Below are positions 50,184 to 59,598 of a DNA stretch of 64,000 nt, one piece after another. Position numbers and translations under genes: made by a program. Under the pieces are notes generated by a model that made no database searches, was not told where the DNA came from, and saw only the letters and a program-made list of their open reading frames with translations. Source of the DNA: Aliiruegeria lutimaris (GTDB lineage: Bacteria; Pseudomonadota; Alphaproteobacteria; Rhodobacterales; Rhodobacteraceae). The stretch is taken from the NCBI RefSeq assembly GCF_900099935.1, contig NZ_FNEK01000001.1, forward strand, positions 124,001-188,000, read 5' to 3'. Within the stretch, counting starts at the first letter, position 1, and every line of letters starts with the position of its first letter.

Positions 50184-50253
50184 CTCTCAAATGATTAGGT
50201 ATCCGTTCCGGGCCGCGTTAGCCTCATGGCACCGACTCGCCGGAGGAGATGCC

Positions 50254-51837
50254 ATGTTTCGTTCGACCGCCCTCGCTTCTGCCGCGCTACTGGCCCTGAT
50301 GGCTCCGCCTGCGCAAACGCAGACCGCCGACACGCCCCCGCCCGATGCCACCGAAACCGCGGCGCAGCCCGCTGATGTCGCTTCGGTCGATATGGACGCG
50401 ATGCAGACCGAAGACGGACTGCTGACGCCGGCACAATTGCAGACGCTCGTGGCCCCCATCGCCCTCTACCCGGATTCGCTGCTGGTGCAGCTACTGGTGG
50501 CATCGACCTATCCGCTCGAAGTGGTCAAGGCCGACCGGGTCGTGCAGCATAACGCCGAACTGGAACAGGACGCACTCCAGGCCGAGATCGAGGCGCAGGG
50601 TTTCGACCCGTCGGTCGAGGTGCTGGCCATGGCCTTTCCCACCGTTCTGGCCGGCATGGCCGAGCATATCGAATGGACCGAGATCACCGGCAACGCCATG
50701 CTCGCCCAGAGCGACGACGTGATGGACGCCGTGCAGGTCATGCGCAAGCAGGCGATCAATACCGGCGCGCTGGTCACTTCCGAGGAACAGACGGTCACGG
50801 TGGTCGAGGAGGAGCTGGACGCGACGCTCTCCACCCAGAACCCGGAAACCGTCATCATCCAGCCCACCAACCCGCAGCAGGTCTACGTGCCCACCTATGA
50901 CCCGAACGCGGTCTATGGCGGCAATTACTATTCGCCCTATTACGCGGGCTCGGGCTTCCGCTGGCAGGATGCGGCAGTGGGCGCGGCGGTGGTCTATGGC
51001 ACCGTGGCGCTGATCGACGCCATTTTCGACAATGACGACGACTGGAACGATTACTGGGGCTGCCGCTATTGCGGCGGCTGGAACGGACGGCCGATCATCC
51101 GCGACCCGAACATCAAGTTCGACGGCAACATCATCATCGGCAACGACATCAATATCGACCGCGACACGATCCGCAAGGGCATCGAGGCCGGCGATATCCA
51201 GATCGACCGGGACAAGATCAAGAATATCGACCGCGGCCAGTTCGACCCGGCCAAGCGCGACGAGATGCGGACGAACCTTGAGAACAAGGGCTGGAAGCCC
51301 GATGCCGGGCGCCAGCAGGAAGCACGCAACAAGATCTCCGAGAAACGCCAGGCCGGCGGCGCCACCACCCTGCCCGCCCAGGCGCGGCCCGATCGCGGCG
51401 ACGAGTTGCGCCAGCAGGTCTCCAAGGGCTTGGGCACCGGCGACATCTCCCGTCCGGGCAATAACGACGCGCTGCGCGATGCGGCCATTGCCGCGGGTGC
51501 GGCCGGTGGTGCGCTGGCCGGGCGCGAGGCGCTCAAACGCTCGGGCGAGCGGCCCGATGTGAAGGTCAACCGCCCCGCCACCACGCAGAAGCCCGCCCAG
51601 CGCCCGCAGACCGGACAGGGGCAGGTCAAGCAGCAGGTCCAGCAGAAGAAGGAAACCCGGCCGGCGACCGCCAACACCGCGCGCCAGCAGATCCAGCAGA
51701 AAAGCGCCGGACAGAAGATCCAGCGCCCCACGAGCGGCACCTCCCGGCCCGCGATCCAGAAGCAATCCAGCGGCGCCCGCACCAAGGCAGCTTCGCAACG
51801 CGGCCACAGTGGCGCCAAACTGAAAGGGCGGAGGTAA
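50254..51837 (+). CDS. DUF3300 family exported protein
   Basis: A 527-residue protein of unknown function. A signal peptide (about residues 1-23) is followed by the DUF3300 core (about 58-240: LTPAQLQTLVAPIALYPDSL, PTNPQQVYVPTYDPNAVYGG). A glycine-rich hydrophobic patch and Asn/Asp-rich DGNIIIGNDINIDRDTI come next, then a basic, glutamine-rich low-complexity tail (380-527). GGAGGAG lies before the start. It is directly followed by a DUF2950 gene; the two families commonly travel together, suggesting a shared envelope role. Confidence 0.85.
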   Translation: MFRSTALASAALLALMAPPAQTQTADTPPPDATETAAQPADVASVDMDAMQTEDGLLTPAQLQTLVAPIALYPDSLLVQLLVASTYPLEVVKADRVVQHNAELEQDALQAEIEAQGFDPSVEVLAMAFPTVLAGMAEHIEWTEITGNAMLAQSDDVMDAVQVMRKQAINTGALVTSEEQTVTVVEEELDATLSTQNPETVIIQPTNPQQVYVPTYDPNAVYGGNYYSPYYAGSGFRWQDAAVGAAVVYGTVALIDAIFDNDDDWNDYWGCRYCGGWNGRPIIRDPNIKFDGNIIIGNDINIDRDTIRKGIEAGDIQIDRDKIKNIDRGQFDPAKRDEMRTNLENKGWKPDAGRQQEARNKISEKRQAGGATTLPAQARPDRGDELRQQVSKGLGTGDISRPGNNDALRDAAIAAGAAGGALAGREALKRSGERPDVKVNRPATTQKPAQRPQTGQGQVKQQVQQKKETRPATANTARQQIQQKSAGQKIQRPTSGTSRPAIQKQSSGARTKAASQRGHSGAKLKGRR

Positions 51838-51841
51838 TTCC

Positions 51842-52744
51842 ATGAAACGCATGTCTCATTATGCCGCCGTTGCGGCTTTCGCGGCCCTTCCCCTTGGCGC
51901 CCACGCACAGGAGGCAATGTTCTACCCCTCGCCGCAGGACGCACTCGAAGCGCTCGTTGCGGCGCTGGATGCCGGCACCGCCGATGCGGTCATCGCGGCG
52001 CTCGGACCGGACTCCGCCGCGCTCATCCGCGACGACCAGTCCCCCGAACGGGCCGAGAACTGGGCAACGATCGTCGCCGTCTACAAGCAAGGCTACCGTT
52101 TCGTGCCGGTGGAAGACGGCCGGGTGTCCATCGAACTCGGCTCCGATAGCTGGCCCTTCCCGTTCGAGCTCGCGCGGGGCGATGCGGGATGGGCCTTCGA
52201 TATCGTCTCCGGCAAAGAGGAGATCGTCGCCCGTCTGATCGGGCTGAACGAGCTCGACGTGATCGATATCCTGCAGGCCTATGTCGAGATCCAGCGCGAA
52301 TTCCGCGAGGTGGACCATGACGGCGACGGGGTGCTGGAATTCGCCTCCTACCTGATCTCTTCCGCCGAGGCGCGGGACGGGCTCCACTGGCCCGGCGACG
52401 ACAGCCCCGTCGGCGCGGCGGCGGCGCGCGCAAACCTCGACGGTTTCTCCGAAAACGGTTCGGATATACCGGCGGAACCGTTTTTCGGCTATTACTTCCG
52501 GCTGCTGAACGCGCAGGGACCCGACGCGCCGGGCGGCGCGCTGGACTACGTGATCAACGGCAACCAGCTAGCCGGCCATGCCCTGCTGGCGGTCCCCGCA
52601 ATCTACGGCGAAACAGGGACTTACAGTTTCCTCGTCGGAGAGAACGGCCTTGTCTACGAGGCCGATCTCGGAGAGGACACATTGGAATCGGCGTTGGAAA
52701 TCACCACATATAACCCCGATGCCCGATGGAGGGCGATGGAGTAG
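51842..52744 (+). CDS. DUF2950 family exported protein
   Basis: A 300-residue periplasmic protein of unknown function. The signal peptide ends near residue 22 (GAHAQ). Family features include FPSPQDALEALVAALDAGT-like YPSPQDALEALVAALDAG, WAFDIVSGKEEIVARLIG, NELDVIDILQAYVEIQREF, FFGYYFRLLNAQG and YGETGTYSFLVGENGLVYEADLG. It begins four bases after the DUF3300 stop, so the two are co-expressed. Confidence 0.85.
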   Translation: MKRMSHYAAVAAFAALPLGAHAQEAMFYPSPQDALEALVAALDAGTADAVIAALGPDSAALIRDDQSPERAENWATIVAVYKQGYRFVPVEDGRVSIELGSDSWPFPFELARGDAGWAFDIVSGKEEIVARLIGLNELDVIDILQAYVEIQREFREVDHDGDGVLEFASYLISSAEARDGLHWPGDDSPVGAAAARANLDGFSENGSDIPAEPFFGYYFRLLNAQGPDAPGGALDYVINGNQLAGHALLAVPAIYGETGTYSFLVGENGLVYEADLGEDTLESALEITTYNPDARWRAME

Positions 52745-52748
52745 AAAG

Positions 52749-53078
52749 ATGCTTCGCTGGGACCGTTTTGCCGAACGCCGCATGCGCAAGGCCGAGTTGG
52801 ACGGAACGCTGCGCGGGCTCGCCGGGGAGGGTGAACCGCTTCCCGAGCACCCCGAGCACGCCCATATAGACCCCGGAACCGCTATCGCCTACCGGATCAT
52901 GGCCGAATCTGGCGCGCTGCCGCGCGAGGTTGCGCTGCACAAACGCATTGCCGAACTGCACGAGATCTATGCCGCGGAGACGAACCCCGAGCGCCGCCGG
53001 GAGATCATGGCAGAGCTCGCCGACGTCGAAATGCGCCACGCGATGGAGCAGGAGGCGCGCAAACGCTTCATTGGATAG
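52749..53078 (+). CDS. Small DUF1992-like protein
   Basis: A 109-residue soluble protein. WDRFAERRMRKAELDGTLRGLAGEGEPLP resembles the DUF1992 (DnaJ subfamily C member 28-like) domain, which reads E..I..A...G.FD.L.G.G.PL in family members. The C-terminal half is a charged helical stretch (LHKRIAELHEIYAAETNPERR). It starts four bases after the DUF2950 stop and is probably in that operon. Function unknown. Confidence 0.65.
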   Translation: MLRWDRFAERRMRKAELDGTLRGLAGEGEPLPEHPEHAHIDPGTAIAYRIMAESGALPREVALHKRIAELHEIYAAETNPERRREIMAELADVEMRHAMEQEARKRFIG

Positions 53079-53176
53079 GCAGCACCGGCCCGGACATCGC
53101 CAAATGGCCGGAAAATCTGGCGAGCCCGCGCATTAGCGGCTAAGGGGCACGGGCAACTCCTCCCGAGGCCCGCTCC

Positions 53177-54376
53177 ATGCCCCAGCCGAACTCATCGCCC
53201 TTTTCACGCACCGACGCGGTCATCTTCATGGGTGGCATCACCGCGCTCACGGCGATGTCCGTCGACGTGGTCCTGCCCGCGACCGGCGTCGTCGCCCGCG
53301 CCTTCGGACTGGAAGAACGGCTTGGCGCGATGCTGGTCGGCGTCTATTTCCTCGCCTTTGCGGTGGGGCAGCTTTTCTGGGGGCTGTTCTCGGACGCATT
53401 CGGACGCAAGCTGGCGCTGAAACTGACGCTGACCGGCTTCACGCTGGCCAGCCTTGCCTGTGCGCTTGCCCCGAGTTTCCAGTTCCTGATCGTGGCGCGT
53501 TTCGCCCAAGGCTTGATGGGCGGTACCCCGGTCATTGCCCGCGCGATGGTGCGCGACGTTTCTTCCGGCAACGAAGCGGCACGCATGATGACCGTTCTGG
53601 GCGCGATCCTGACGGTGGCCACGATGATCGCGCCAGTCGTCGGCTCCGGCATGCTGGTGCTGTTTTCCTGGCGCGCGATCTTCGGCGTGCTCGCCCTGCT
53701 TGGGCTATGCTTCCTGGCCTACACATTTCTTGTGCTCGGGCAGAGCGACAGCAACCGCCGTCCCGAGCGTTTCAGCCTGCATTTCCTGCGCGGCGCGGTG
53801 CGGATCTTGTTCTCGACCCGCGACTTCCTGGCGCCGATGGCCTGCGGCAGCCTGACATTCGCCGGCTATGTCGCGCTCGGCGCGGTGGGCGCGATCACGG
53901 TCGAGGCCAATTTCGGCGTCGGCCCGGAGGCTTTCGGCCCGCTCTTCGCCATTGCCGCGCTGATCAATACCGTCGGCGCATTGCTCGCCGGGCAAATGCT
54001 CAAGCGCCACAGTCTCGAATTCGTCGGTATCATCGGCTTTTCCACCCTCGCCCTCGCAGGGCTCGTCAATCTGTTCATGGCCTTCTCGATGCCGGGCCTG
54101 CAGCTTTTCTGGGGCGCGATCTGCCTCTATGTTCTGGCCTTCGGCATGATCTACCCGACCGCCATCGCCGCCGCGATGGAACCCGCCGCCGACATGCCCG
54201 GCTTTGCCGCCTCGCTGATGGGCGCGATCCAGATGGTCGCGGGCGCGCTCGGCGTCTGGGTCGCCTCCACGCTCTTCGACGGATCGACCTCGGCCATCAA
54301 CCTGAACATGGCGCTGTTCGGCATTGCCACGGCACTGCTCTACCTGCTGCACCGGATCTTCCCGCAAAAGCCCTGA
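53177..54376 (+). CDS. MFS multidrug transporter, Bcr/CflA type
   Basis: A 399-residue inner-membrane transporter with about twelve helices. The motif SVDVVLPATGVVARAFGL at helix 1 and GQLFWGLFSDAFGRKLAL (MFS loop 2-3) are typical of Bcr/CflA drug:H+ antiporters, as is RFAQGLMGGTPVIARAMVRD in helix 4. The substrate is unknown; bicyclomycin-like drugs or sulfathiazole are known for relatives. Confidence 0.88.
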   Translation: MPQPNSSPFSRTDAVIFMGGITALTAMSVDVVLPATGVVARAFGLEERLGAMLVGVYFLAFAVGQLFWGLFSDAFGRKLALKLTLTGFTLASLACALAPSFQFLIVARFAQGLMGGTPVIARAMVRDVSSGNEAARMMTVLGAILTVATMIAPVVGSGMLVLFSWRAIFGVLALLGLCFLAYTFLVLGQSDSNRRPERFSLHFLRGAVRILFSTRDFLAPMACGSLTFAGYVALGAVGAITVEANFGVGPEAFGPLFAIAALINTVGALLAGQMLKRHSLEFVGIIGFSTLALAGLVNLFMAFSMPGLQLFWGAICLYVLAFGMIYPTAIAAAMEPAADMPGFAASLMGAIQMVAGALGVWVASTLFDGSTSAINLNMALFGIATALLYLLHRIFPQKP

Positions 54377-54414
54377 CTGGCCAGTGGGGAGCCGACATCG
54401 CCACTTCTTCTGAC

Positions 54415-54473
54415 CCAAAATACCCTCGCCGAAGGCACGGTCCGCAGGACCGTCCCCGCTCAGCGCGCGCGCC
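54415..54473 (+). repeat. Partial composite repeat (module B only)
   Basis: CAAAATACCCTCGCCGAAGGCACGGTCC with a GGACCGTCC arm and a GCGCGCGCC tail is a diverged module B. The hairpin is kept by compensating changes (GGTCC/GGACC instead of GATCC/GGATC). It lies between the MFS gene and thrS. Confidence 0.7.
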
Positions 54474-54600
54474 AAAAGAGCCGCACGCCTCTTCACCCTT
54501 CCGCCCTTGACTTCGGACAAAGCCAGGGGCATGCAGCCCCCGCAAACCATATCCTGCAACCGGGCGTTCCGTGGGCGCCAAACCGACGAGGAGAGCCAAG

Positions 54601-56547
54601 ATGGCCGATATTTCCCTCACATTCCCCGATGGCGCGAGCCGGGATTTCCCGCAGGGCACAACACCCGCCGAAGTCGCCGCCGCCATCTCCACCTCCTTCG
54701 GCAAGAAGGCGATCTCCGCTCTGGTCAACGGCCAGCACTGGGACCTGCAATGGCCAATCGAAGCCTCGTCGAGCATCGCCATCAACACGATGAAGGACGA
54801 GGCGCCGGCGCTGGAACTGATCCGGCACGACCTCGCCCATATCATGGCCCGCGCCGTCCAGGAGATCTGGCCGGAGATCAAGGTCACGATCGGACCGGTC
54901 ATCAAGGATGGCTGGTACTACGATTTCGACCGCAACGAACCCTTTACCCCCGAGGATCTCGGCCAGATCGAGACCAGGATGAAGGAGATCATCAACCGCC
55001 GCGACCCGGTGACCACCGAGGTCTGGGAGCGCGAGCGGGCGATCAAGTATTACAAGGCCAATAACGAGCCCTACAAGGTCGAGCTGATCGAGAGCATCCC
55101 GGGCAACGAGCCGATCCGGATGTATTGGCACGGCCACTGGCAGGATCTCTGCCGCGGCCCGCACCTGCAGCATACCGGGCAGGTGCCCGCGGACAGCTTC
55201 AAGCTGATGAAGGTGGCCGGGGCCTATTGGCGTGGCGACAGCAACCGAGAGCAGCTTCAGCGGATCTATGGCGTTGCTTTCCAGAACCGCCAACAGCTCA
55301 AGGACTACCTGCATTTTCTCGAAGAAGCCGAGAAGCGCGACCACCGCCGCCTCGGCAAGGAGATGGAGCTCTTCCACTTCCAGGAGGAAGCGCCGGGCAT
55401 GGTGTTCTGGCACCCCAACGGCTGGACCATCTATCGCGAGATGGAAGACTACATGCGCCGCAAGCTCGGCAATGCCGGCTATCGCGAGATCAAGACGCCG
55501 CAGGTTGTCGACCGCAAGCTCTGGGAGGCCTCCGGACACTGGGACAAGTATCGCGAGAACATGTTCATCACCGAGATCGATGAGGAACATGCCAACGAGA
55601 AGCGGATGAACGCGCTCAAACCCATGAACTGCCCTTGCCACGTGCAGGTATTCAACCAGGGCATCAAGAGCTACCGCGACCTGCCGCTAAGGCTGGCCGA
55701 ATTCGGCTCCTGCCACCGCTACGAGGCGCATGGCGCACTGCATGGTCTGATGCGGGTGCGCGGCTTCACGCAGGACGACGCGCATATCTTCTGTACCGAG
55801 GACCAGATCGAGGCGGAATGCGCGGCCTTCATCGACCTGTTGTCGGATATCTACCGCGACACGGGTTTCACCAAGTTCGACATCAAGCTCTCCACCCGTC
55901 CGGAGGTCCGCGTGGGCTCGGACGAGGTCTGGGACAAGGCAGAAGCGGCGCTCGAACAGGCCGTGCTCAAGGTCCGGAACGATTTCGAACTCGATCCCGG
56001 CGAAGGCGCTTTCTACGGCCCGAAGCTTGACTTCAAACTTACCGACGCGATTGGCCGCGAATGGCAATGCGGCACCTTCCAGGCCGATTTCAACCTGCCT
56101 GAGCGGCTGGATGCAAACTATGTCGGCCAGGACGGCGAGAAGCACCGCCCCGTGATGCTGCACCGCGCGATCCTCGGTTCCTTCGAGCGGTTCATCGGCA
56201 TCCTGATCGAGAACTATGCCGGCCGAATGCCGATGTGGCTGGCGCCACGGCAGGTCGTGGTGGCGTCGATCGTCTCGGATGCGGATGAATTCGTGCTGGA
56301 AGCGGTCAAGATCCTGCAGGAGGCCGGCCTGCGCGCGGAAGCCGATATTCGCAACGAGAAAATCAACTACAAGGTGCGTGAGCACTCGGTCGGCAAGGTT
56401 CCGGTGATCCTTGCCATCGGCCAGCGCGAGGTTGAGAACCGCACCGTGACCGTGCGCCGCCTGGGCGAGAAGAAGACTGAAACGGTAGCACTCGACGAAA
56501 TCGTGGCGAGCCTTGCCAAGGAGGCGCTGCCGCCCGATCTCGCCTGA
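54601..56547 (+). CDS. thrS: Threonyl-tRNA synthetase
   Basis: A 648-residue class II synthetase. It has an N-terminal TGS domain (1-65), the editing domain with [14 protein letters not shown] and the catalytic core. [10 protein letters not shown] supplies the zinc-binding cysteine, [34 protein letters not shown] covers motif 2, and [19 protein letters not shown] is motif 3. The C-terminal anticodon domain ends at 648. The start has GAGGAGAG upstream. Full length and apparently intact. Confidence 0.97.
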   Translation: MADISLTFPDGASRDFPQGTTPAEVAAAISTSFGKKAISALVNGQHWDLQWPIEASSSIAINTMKDEAPALELIRHDLAHIMARAVQEIWPEIKVTIGPVIKDGWYYDFDRNEPFTPEDLGQIETRMKEIINRRDPVTTEVWERERAIKYYKANNEPYKVELIESIPGNEPIRMYWHGHWQDLCRGPHLQHTGQVPADSFKLMKVAGAYWRGDSNREQLQRIYGVAFQNRQQLKDYLHFLEEAEKRDHRRLGKEMELFHFQEEAPGMVFWHPNGWTIYREMEDYMRRKLGNAGYREIKTPQVVDRKLWEASGHWDKYRENMFITEIDEEHANEKRMNALKPMNCPCHVQVFNQGIKSYRDLPLRLAEFGSCHRYEAHGALHGLMRVRGFTQDDAHIFCTEDQIEAECAAFIDLLSDIYRDTGFTKFDIKLSTRPEVRVGSDEVWDKAEAALEQAVLKVRNDFELDPGEGAFYGPKLDFKLTDAIGREWQCGTFQADFNLPERLDANYVGQDGEKHRPVMLHRAILGSFERFIGILIENYAGRMPMWLAPRQVVVASIVSDADEFVLEAVKILQEAGLRAEADIRNEKINYKVREHSVGKVPVILAIGQREVENRTVTVRRLGEKKTETVALDEIVASLAKEALPPDLA

Positions 56548-56622
56548 CGACGACAGCCTGGGGGGAGCCCAAGGCTCTCTCCACAGCAGTTGGTTTGGGC
56601 TGAGGGCTTTGGCCGCGGTGGT

Positions 56623-56779
56623 GGGGGCTTTGCCCCCCGCGCTCTTGCGAGCGCTCACCCCAGGATATTTGAGGAAAGAGGAAGTGGCAGCTTCCGCATT
56701 CATCTTTCCCAAAATACCTCCGCCGGAAGCACGATCCACAGGATCGTTCACGCGCGCGAAGCGCGCGCCCTCGAATGGC
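56623..56779 (+). repeat. Composite palindromic intergenic repeat, copy 3
   Basis: Module A (GGGGGCTTTGCCCCC, GCGCTC-TTGC-GAGCGC, CAGGATATTT) is followed by GGAAAGAGG, a spacer, CATCTTTCC and module B (CCGCCGGAAGCACGATCC, GGATCGTTCACGCGC). It has the same CGCGCGCCCTCGAATGGC tail as copy 2. It lies 75 bases after thrS. Confidence 0.9.
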
Positions 56780-57208
56780 AGCTCGCTCTGCAAGATGGAG
56801 CAGACATACTGCACCAGCTCCTGTTCGAGAGGTGCCGCATGACATCCTGCCCTGTTTCGCGTTGCCATGTCGGGGCGTATCGGGGGGCGTTCCCGGGCGA
56901 AGACCTGTAACATTCTGTGAGCAACGGTCGTTCCGGCGTAATATCCCCTCCTTTGCTGCACCTTCCTTGAAACATTGATACCGGCCATGCCGCAACGCAG
57001 CTTGCAACATTTGCGGACAACTTATTGAAATTATGCCCTGATCGCCTCACGGAACCGTCATCTTGCGGCCCGTTGTTCAAGGTATCTGACGCACGCGTGA
57101 ATGACGCCCGTGTGAATGGCAATTTATCCTTCCACCCACCTAGATTTGGCTCATGCCCCGCAAGACAGCGGAGGCAAAGCGAACATGAGACCAGGAAAAG
57201 GGAAACCC
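56780..57208. promoter_or_regulatory. Leader region of the bufferin-like operon
   Basis: About 430 bases without a convincing gene precede the first precursor gene. The right part is less GC-rich and must hold the operon promoter. A direct repeat GTGAATGAC (57097-57105) and GTGAATGGC (57112-57120), 15 bases apart, is visible. No clear metal-sensor operator was recognised. Confidence 0.4.
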
Positions 57209-57502
57209 ATGTCCAAGCAAATCAAGACTCTCGCCCTTGTCGGTGCCGTAGCCGCGGCGATTTCCGGCGCTGCCGCGACGACCGCCAGCGCTGACAATCA
57301 TCAGGAAAAATGTTTCGGCGTCGCGATGGCTGGCCAGAATGACTGCGCCGCCGGCCCCGGCACCACCTGTGCCGGCACCGCCTCCGTCGATTACCAGGGC
57401 AATGCCTGGAAGCTCGTCGAAGTCGGCACCTGCGAGCAGATGGAACTGCCCGAGGGCCGCATGGGCTCGCTTGAAGCGCTCGACCGCGACCTGCCGGCGT
57501 AA
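57209..57502 (+). CDS. bufA: DUF2282 (BufA1-type) four-cysteine RiPP precursor, copy 1
   Basis: A 97-residue exported precursor peptide. The signal peptide covers about residues 1-28 (TTASA/DNH). The core holds four cysteines at 35, 46, 54 and 75 in the family pattern [22 protein letters not shown] and VGTCEQM. In bufferin systems such cysteines are modified by the MNIO enzyme and bind copper in the periplasm. The start is at MSKQIK with GGAAAAGGG upstream; a 31-residue longer frame is rejected. It is the first gene of the cluster 57209-60206. Confidence 0.87.
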   Translation: MSKQIKTLALVGAVAAAISGAAATTASADNHQEKCFGVAMAGQNDCAAGPGTTCAGTASVDYQGNAWKLVEVGTCEQMELPEGRMGSLEALDRDLPA

Positions 57503-57620
57503 ACCGCCGCAAGGCAGCGCCCGGTGGGATTTCTCACTTGAGGACACCCGGAGGAGGCTCCCGGCGCGCTCTCCGCTTTACCCAGTCATTTCAAACCTTC
57601 AGATCAAGGAAGCAAATTAC

Positions 57621-57917
57621 ATGTCCAGAAATGTAAAAACTCTCGCCCTCATCGGTGCCGTCGCAGCAGCGGTCTCCGCGACCGGCATGGCCACCACCGC
57701 CGCCGCCGATAACCACAAGGAAAAGTGCTTCGGCGTCGCGATGGCTGGCAAGAACGACTGCGCCGCCGGTCCCGGCACCACCTGCGCCGGCACGTCCACC
57801 GTCGACTACCAGGGCAATGCCTGGTCGCTGGTCGATGCCGGCACCTGCGCAACGATGGAACTGCCCGACGGCCGCATGGGTGCGCTTGAGGCGCTCGACC
57901 GCGACCTTCCCGTCTAA
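57621..57917 (+). CDS. bufA: DUF2282 (BufA1-type) four-cysteine RiPP precursor, copy 2
   Basis: A 98-residue second precursor closely similar to the first along its whole length. The signal peptide ends near TTAAA/DNH, and cysteines lie at 36, 47, 55 and 76. Differences are mostly conservative and spare every cysteine (GKNDC for [13 protein letters not shown] for EVGTCEQM). It has its own ribosome binding site (AAGGAAG), so it is a tandem duplicate translated independently. The DUF692 gene follows 71 bases later. Confidence 0.87.
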   Translation: MSRNVKTLALIGAVAAAVSATGMATTAAADNHKEKCFGVAMAGKNDCAAGPGTTCAGTSTVDYQGNAWSLVDAGTCATMELPDGRMGALEALDRDLPV

Positions 57918-57988
57918 TCATTCCGTCCCGGACCAACGCGCCCTGCGGACCCTCCGCCGGGCGCGAATTATCCACGAAGGAGGCCAGG

Positions 57989-58843
57989 ATGCTCGACGCC
58001 ACGTCCCAACGATCCCTTCCGCTTGCGCCCGGTATTGGCTACAAGCCGCAGCATTTTGCCGAGATCCTGCGGGATTCCGGCCCGGTTCGCTGGCTGGAGA
58101 TCCATGCCGAGAACTACATGGGCGATGGCGGACGTCCGATCGCGCAGCTGCGTCACTTGGTCGAGCGTTTTCCCATCTCCGTGCATGGCGTGGGCTTGTC
58201 CATTGGCGGCGAGGCGCCGCTGGATGCCGAACACCTCGCGCGGCTGCGCCACCTCGTCGACTGGCTGAACCCCGCGAGCTTCTCGGAGCATCTCGCCTGG
58301 TCTAGCCACGAGGCAGCCTTTCTCAACGACTTGCTCCCCCTGCCCTACACGCAAGCCACGCTGACCCGTGTCGCCGATCATATCGACCAGCTGCAGGAAG
58401 CGCTTGGCCGCCAGATGCTGCTGGAAAACCCCTCCACCTACCTAGCCTTTGCCGAGAGCGAGATGGAAGAGACCGATTTCCTGCGCGAGATCGCGCAACG
58501 CACCGGTTGCGGGCTGCTGCTCGACATCAACAATGTCTTCGTCTCCTGCACGAACCAGAAGCTCGACCCGCGCGGCTATATCGCCGATTTTCCGCTGGAC
58601 CTCGTGGGCGAGGTGCATCTGGGCGGCCATGACGAGCAGGAAGACGAGCACGGCGCGCCGCTGCTGATCGACAGCCACGGCGCCGAAGTGGTGGACCCGG
58701 TCTGGACACTTTATGCCGAGACCATCGCCGCCATGGGCCCGCGCCCCTCGCTGATCGAATGGGACACGGATGTGCCCGAATGGCCGGTGCTGGCCGCCGA
58801 GGCCGAACGCGCGGCCCACATCCTTGCGCAGGTCGCGCCATGA
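57989..58843 (+). CDS. bufB: DUF692 multinuclear non-haem iron oxygenase (MNIO, BufB-like)
   Basis: A 284-residue TIM-barrel enzyme of the DUF692/MNIO family, which uses a multi-iron centre and O2 to modify cysteines of RiPP precursors. Likely metal-site blocks are visible in order: SVHGVGLS (His66), SEHLAW (His101), LLENPSTYL (Glu146), LLDINNVFV (Asp179), GEVHLGGH (His210), LIDSHG (Asp228, His230) and [11 protein letters not shown] (Glu257). AAGGAGG lies upstream. It overlaps the next gene as ATGA. Confidence 0.92.
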   Translation: MLDATSQRSLPLAPGIGYKPQHFAEILRDSGPVRWLEIHAENYMGDGGRPIAQLRHLVERFPISVHGVGLSIGGEAPLDAEHLARLRHLVDWLNPASFSEHLAWSSHEAAFLNDLLPLPYTQATLTRVADHIDQLQEALGRQMLLENPSTYLAFAESEMEETDFLREIAQRTGCGLLLDINNVFVSCTNQKLDPRGYIADFPLDLVGEVHLGGHDEQEDEHGAPLLIDSHGAEVVDPVWTLYAETIAAMGPRPSLIEWDTDVPEWPVLAAEAERAAHILAQVAP

Positions 58844-59598
58844 GCGTCGGGCAGGCAGAATTTCGCGCGGCGATCTTCGACCCCGCCCGCGACGTGCCCG
58901 ACGGGCTGGTCGACCCCGAGGGGCGGCCTGCCGGCAAGCGCTTCGATGTCTATCGCAACAATGTGGTCGTGAGCCTGTGCAACGCGCTGGCCGAGGCGTT
59001 CCCGGTGATCCAAAAGCTGCTGGGCGCGCATAATTTCGGCATCCTCGCCGGGCATTTCGTTCGCCAGCACCCGCCGAGTTCGCCGTTGATCGCACATTAC
59101 GGCTCGGCGCTGCCGGGGTTCCTCGAAGGCTTTGCGCCGGTGCAGAACCTTGGCTACCTGCCCGATATCGCGCGGCTGGAGCTTGCCCTGCGCCGTGCAT
59201 ATCATGCAGCCAACAGCACGCCGGCGGATGCAACGGCGCTTCAGGCAATGCCCCCCGAGCGGCTGCTGGTCACGCGCTTTACCCTCGCGCCCTCGGTTCA
59301 ACTGGTAGCGTCGGACTGGCCCATCGCCGCGATCTGGCGGTTCAATGCCGAAGACGGCCCGAAACCGGAGATGCGTGCTGAAACCGCCCTGCTCACCCGT
59401 CCGGAATTCGACCCGGTGCTGACCGCGCTGACACCGGCCGGGGGCGTCTTCGTCGAAGCCCTTCGCAACGGTCAGAGCCTTGGCGAGGCGCTGGAAGCCG
59501 CAGCCGCGATCGAGCCGGAATTCGACCTTTCCCCGGCGTTTTCCGCCCTTGTCTCGGGCGGCGCCATCACAGAAATTTCCGAGGATCCGCTCCCATGA
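58840..59598 (+). CDS. bufC: DUF2063 partner protein (BufC-like)
   Basis: A 252-residue protein whose N-terminal half matches DUF2063: [29 protein letters not shown] and [23 protein letters not shown]. The C-terminal half (about 130-250) is a second mixed domain. In related systems this protein binds the precursor and delivers it to the MNIO enzyme. It is translationally coupled on both sides (ATGA overlaps with bufB and the DoxX gene), indicating fixed stoichiometry. Confidence 0.9.
   Translation: MSVGQAEFRAAIFDPARDVPDGLVDPEGRPAGKRFDVYRNNVVVSLCNALAEAFPVIQKLLGAHNFGILAGHFVRQHPPSSPLIAHYGSALPGFLEGFAPVQNLGYLPDIARLELALRRAYHAANSTPADATALQAMPPERLLVTRFTLAPSVQLVASDWPIAAIWRFNAEDGPKPEMRAETALLTRPEFDPVLTALTPAGGVFVEALRNGQSLGEALEAAAAIEPEFDLSPAFSALVSGGAITEISEDPLP

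Noticed and set aside
56748-57122. 124-codon minus-strand frame before the bufferin-like genes
   Set aside because: It overlaps the intergenic repeat, has Ser/Arg-rich random composition, and shows no start context or family features.
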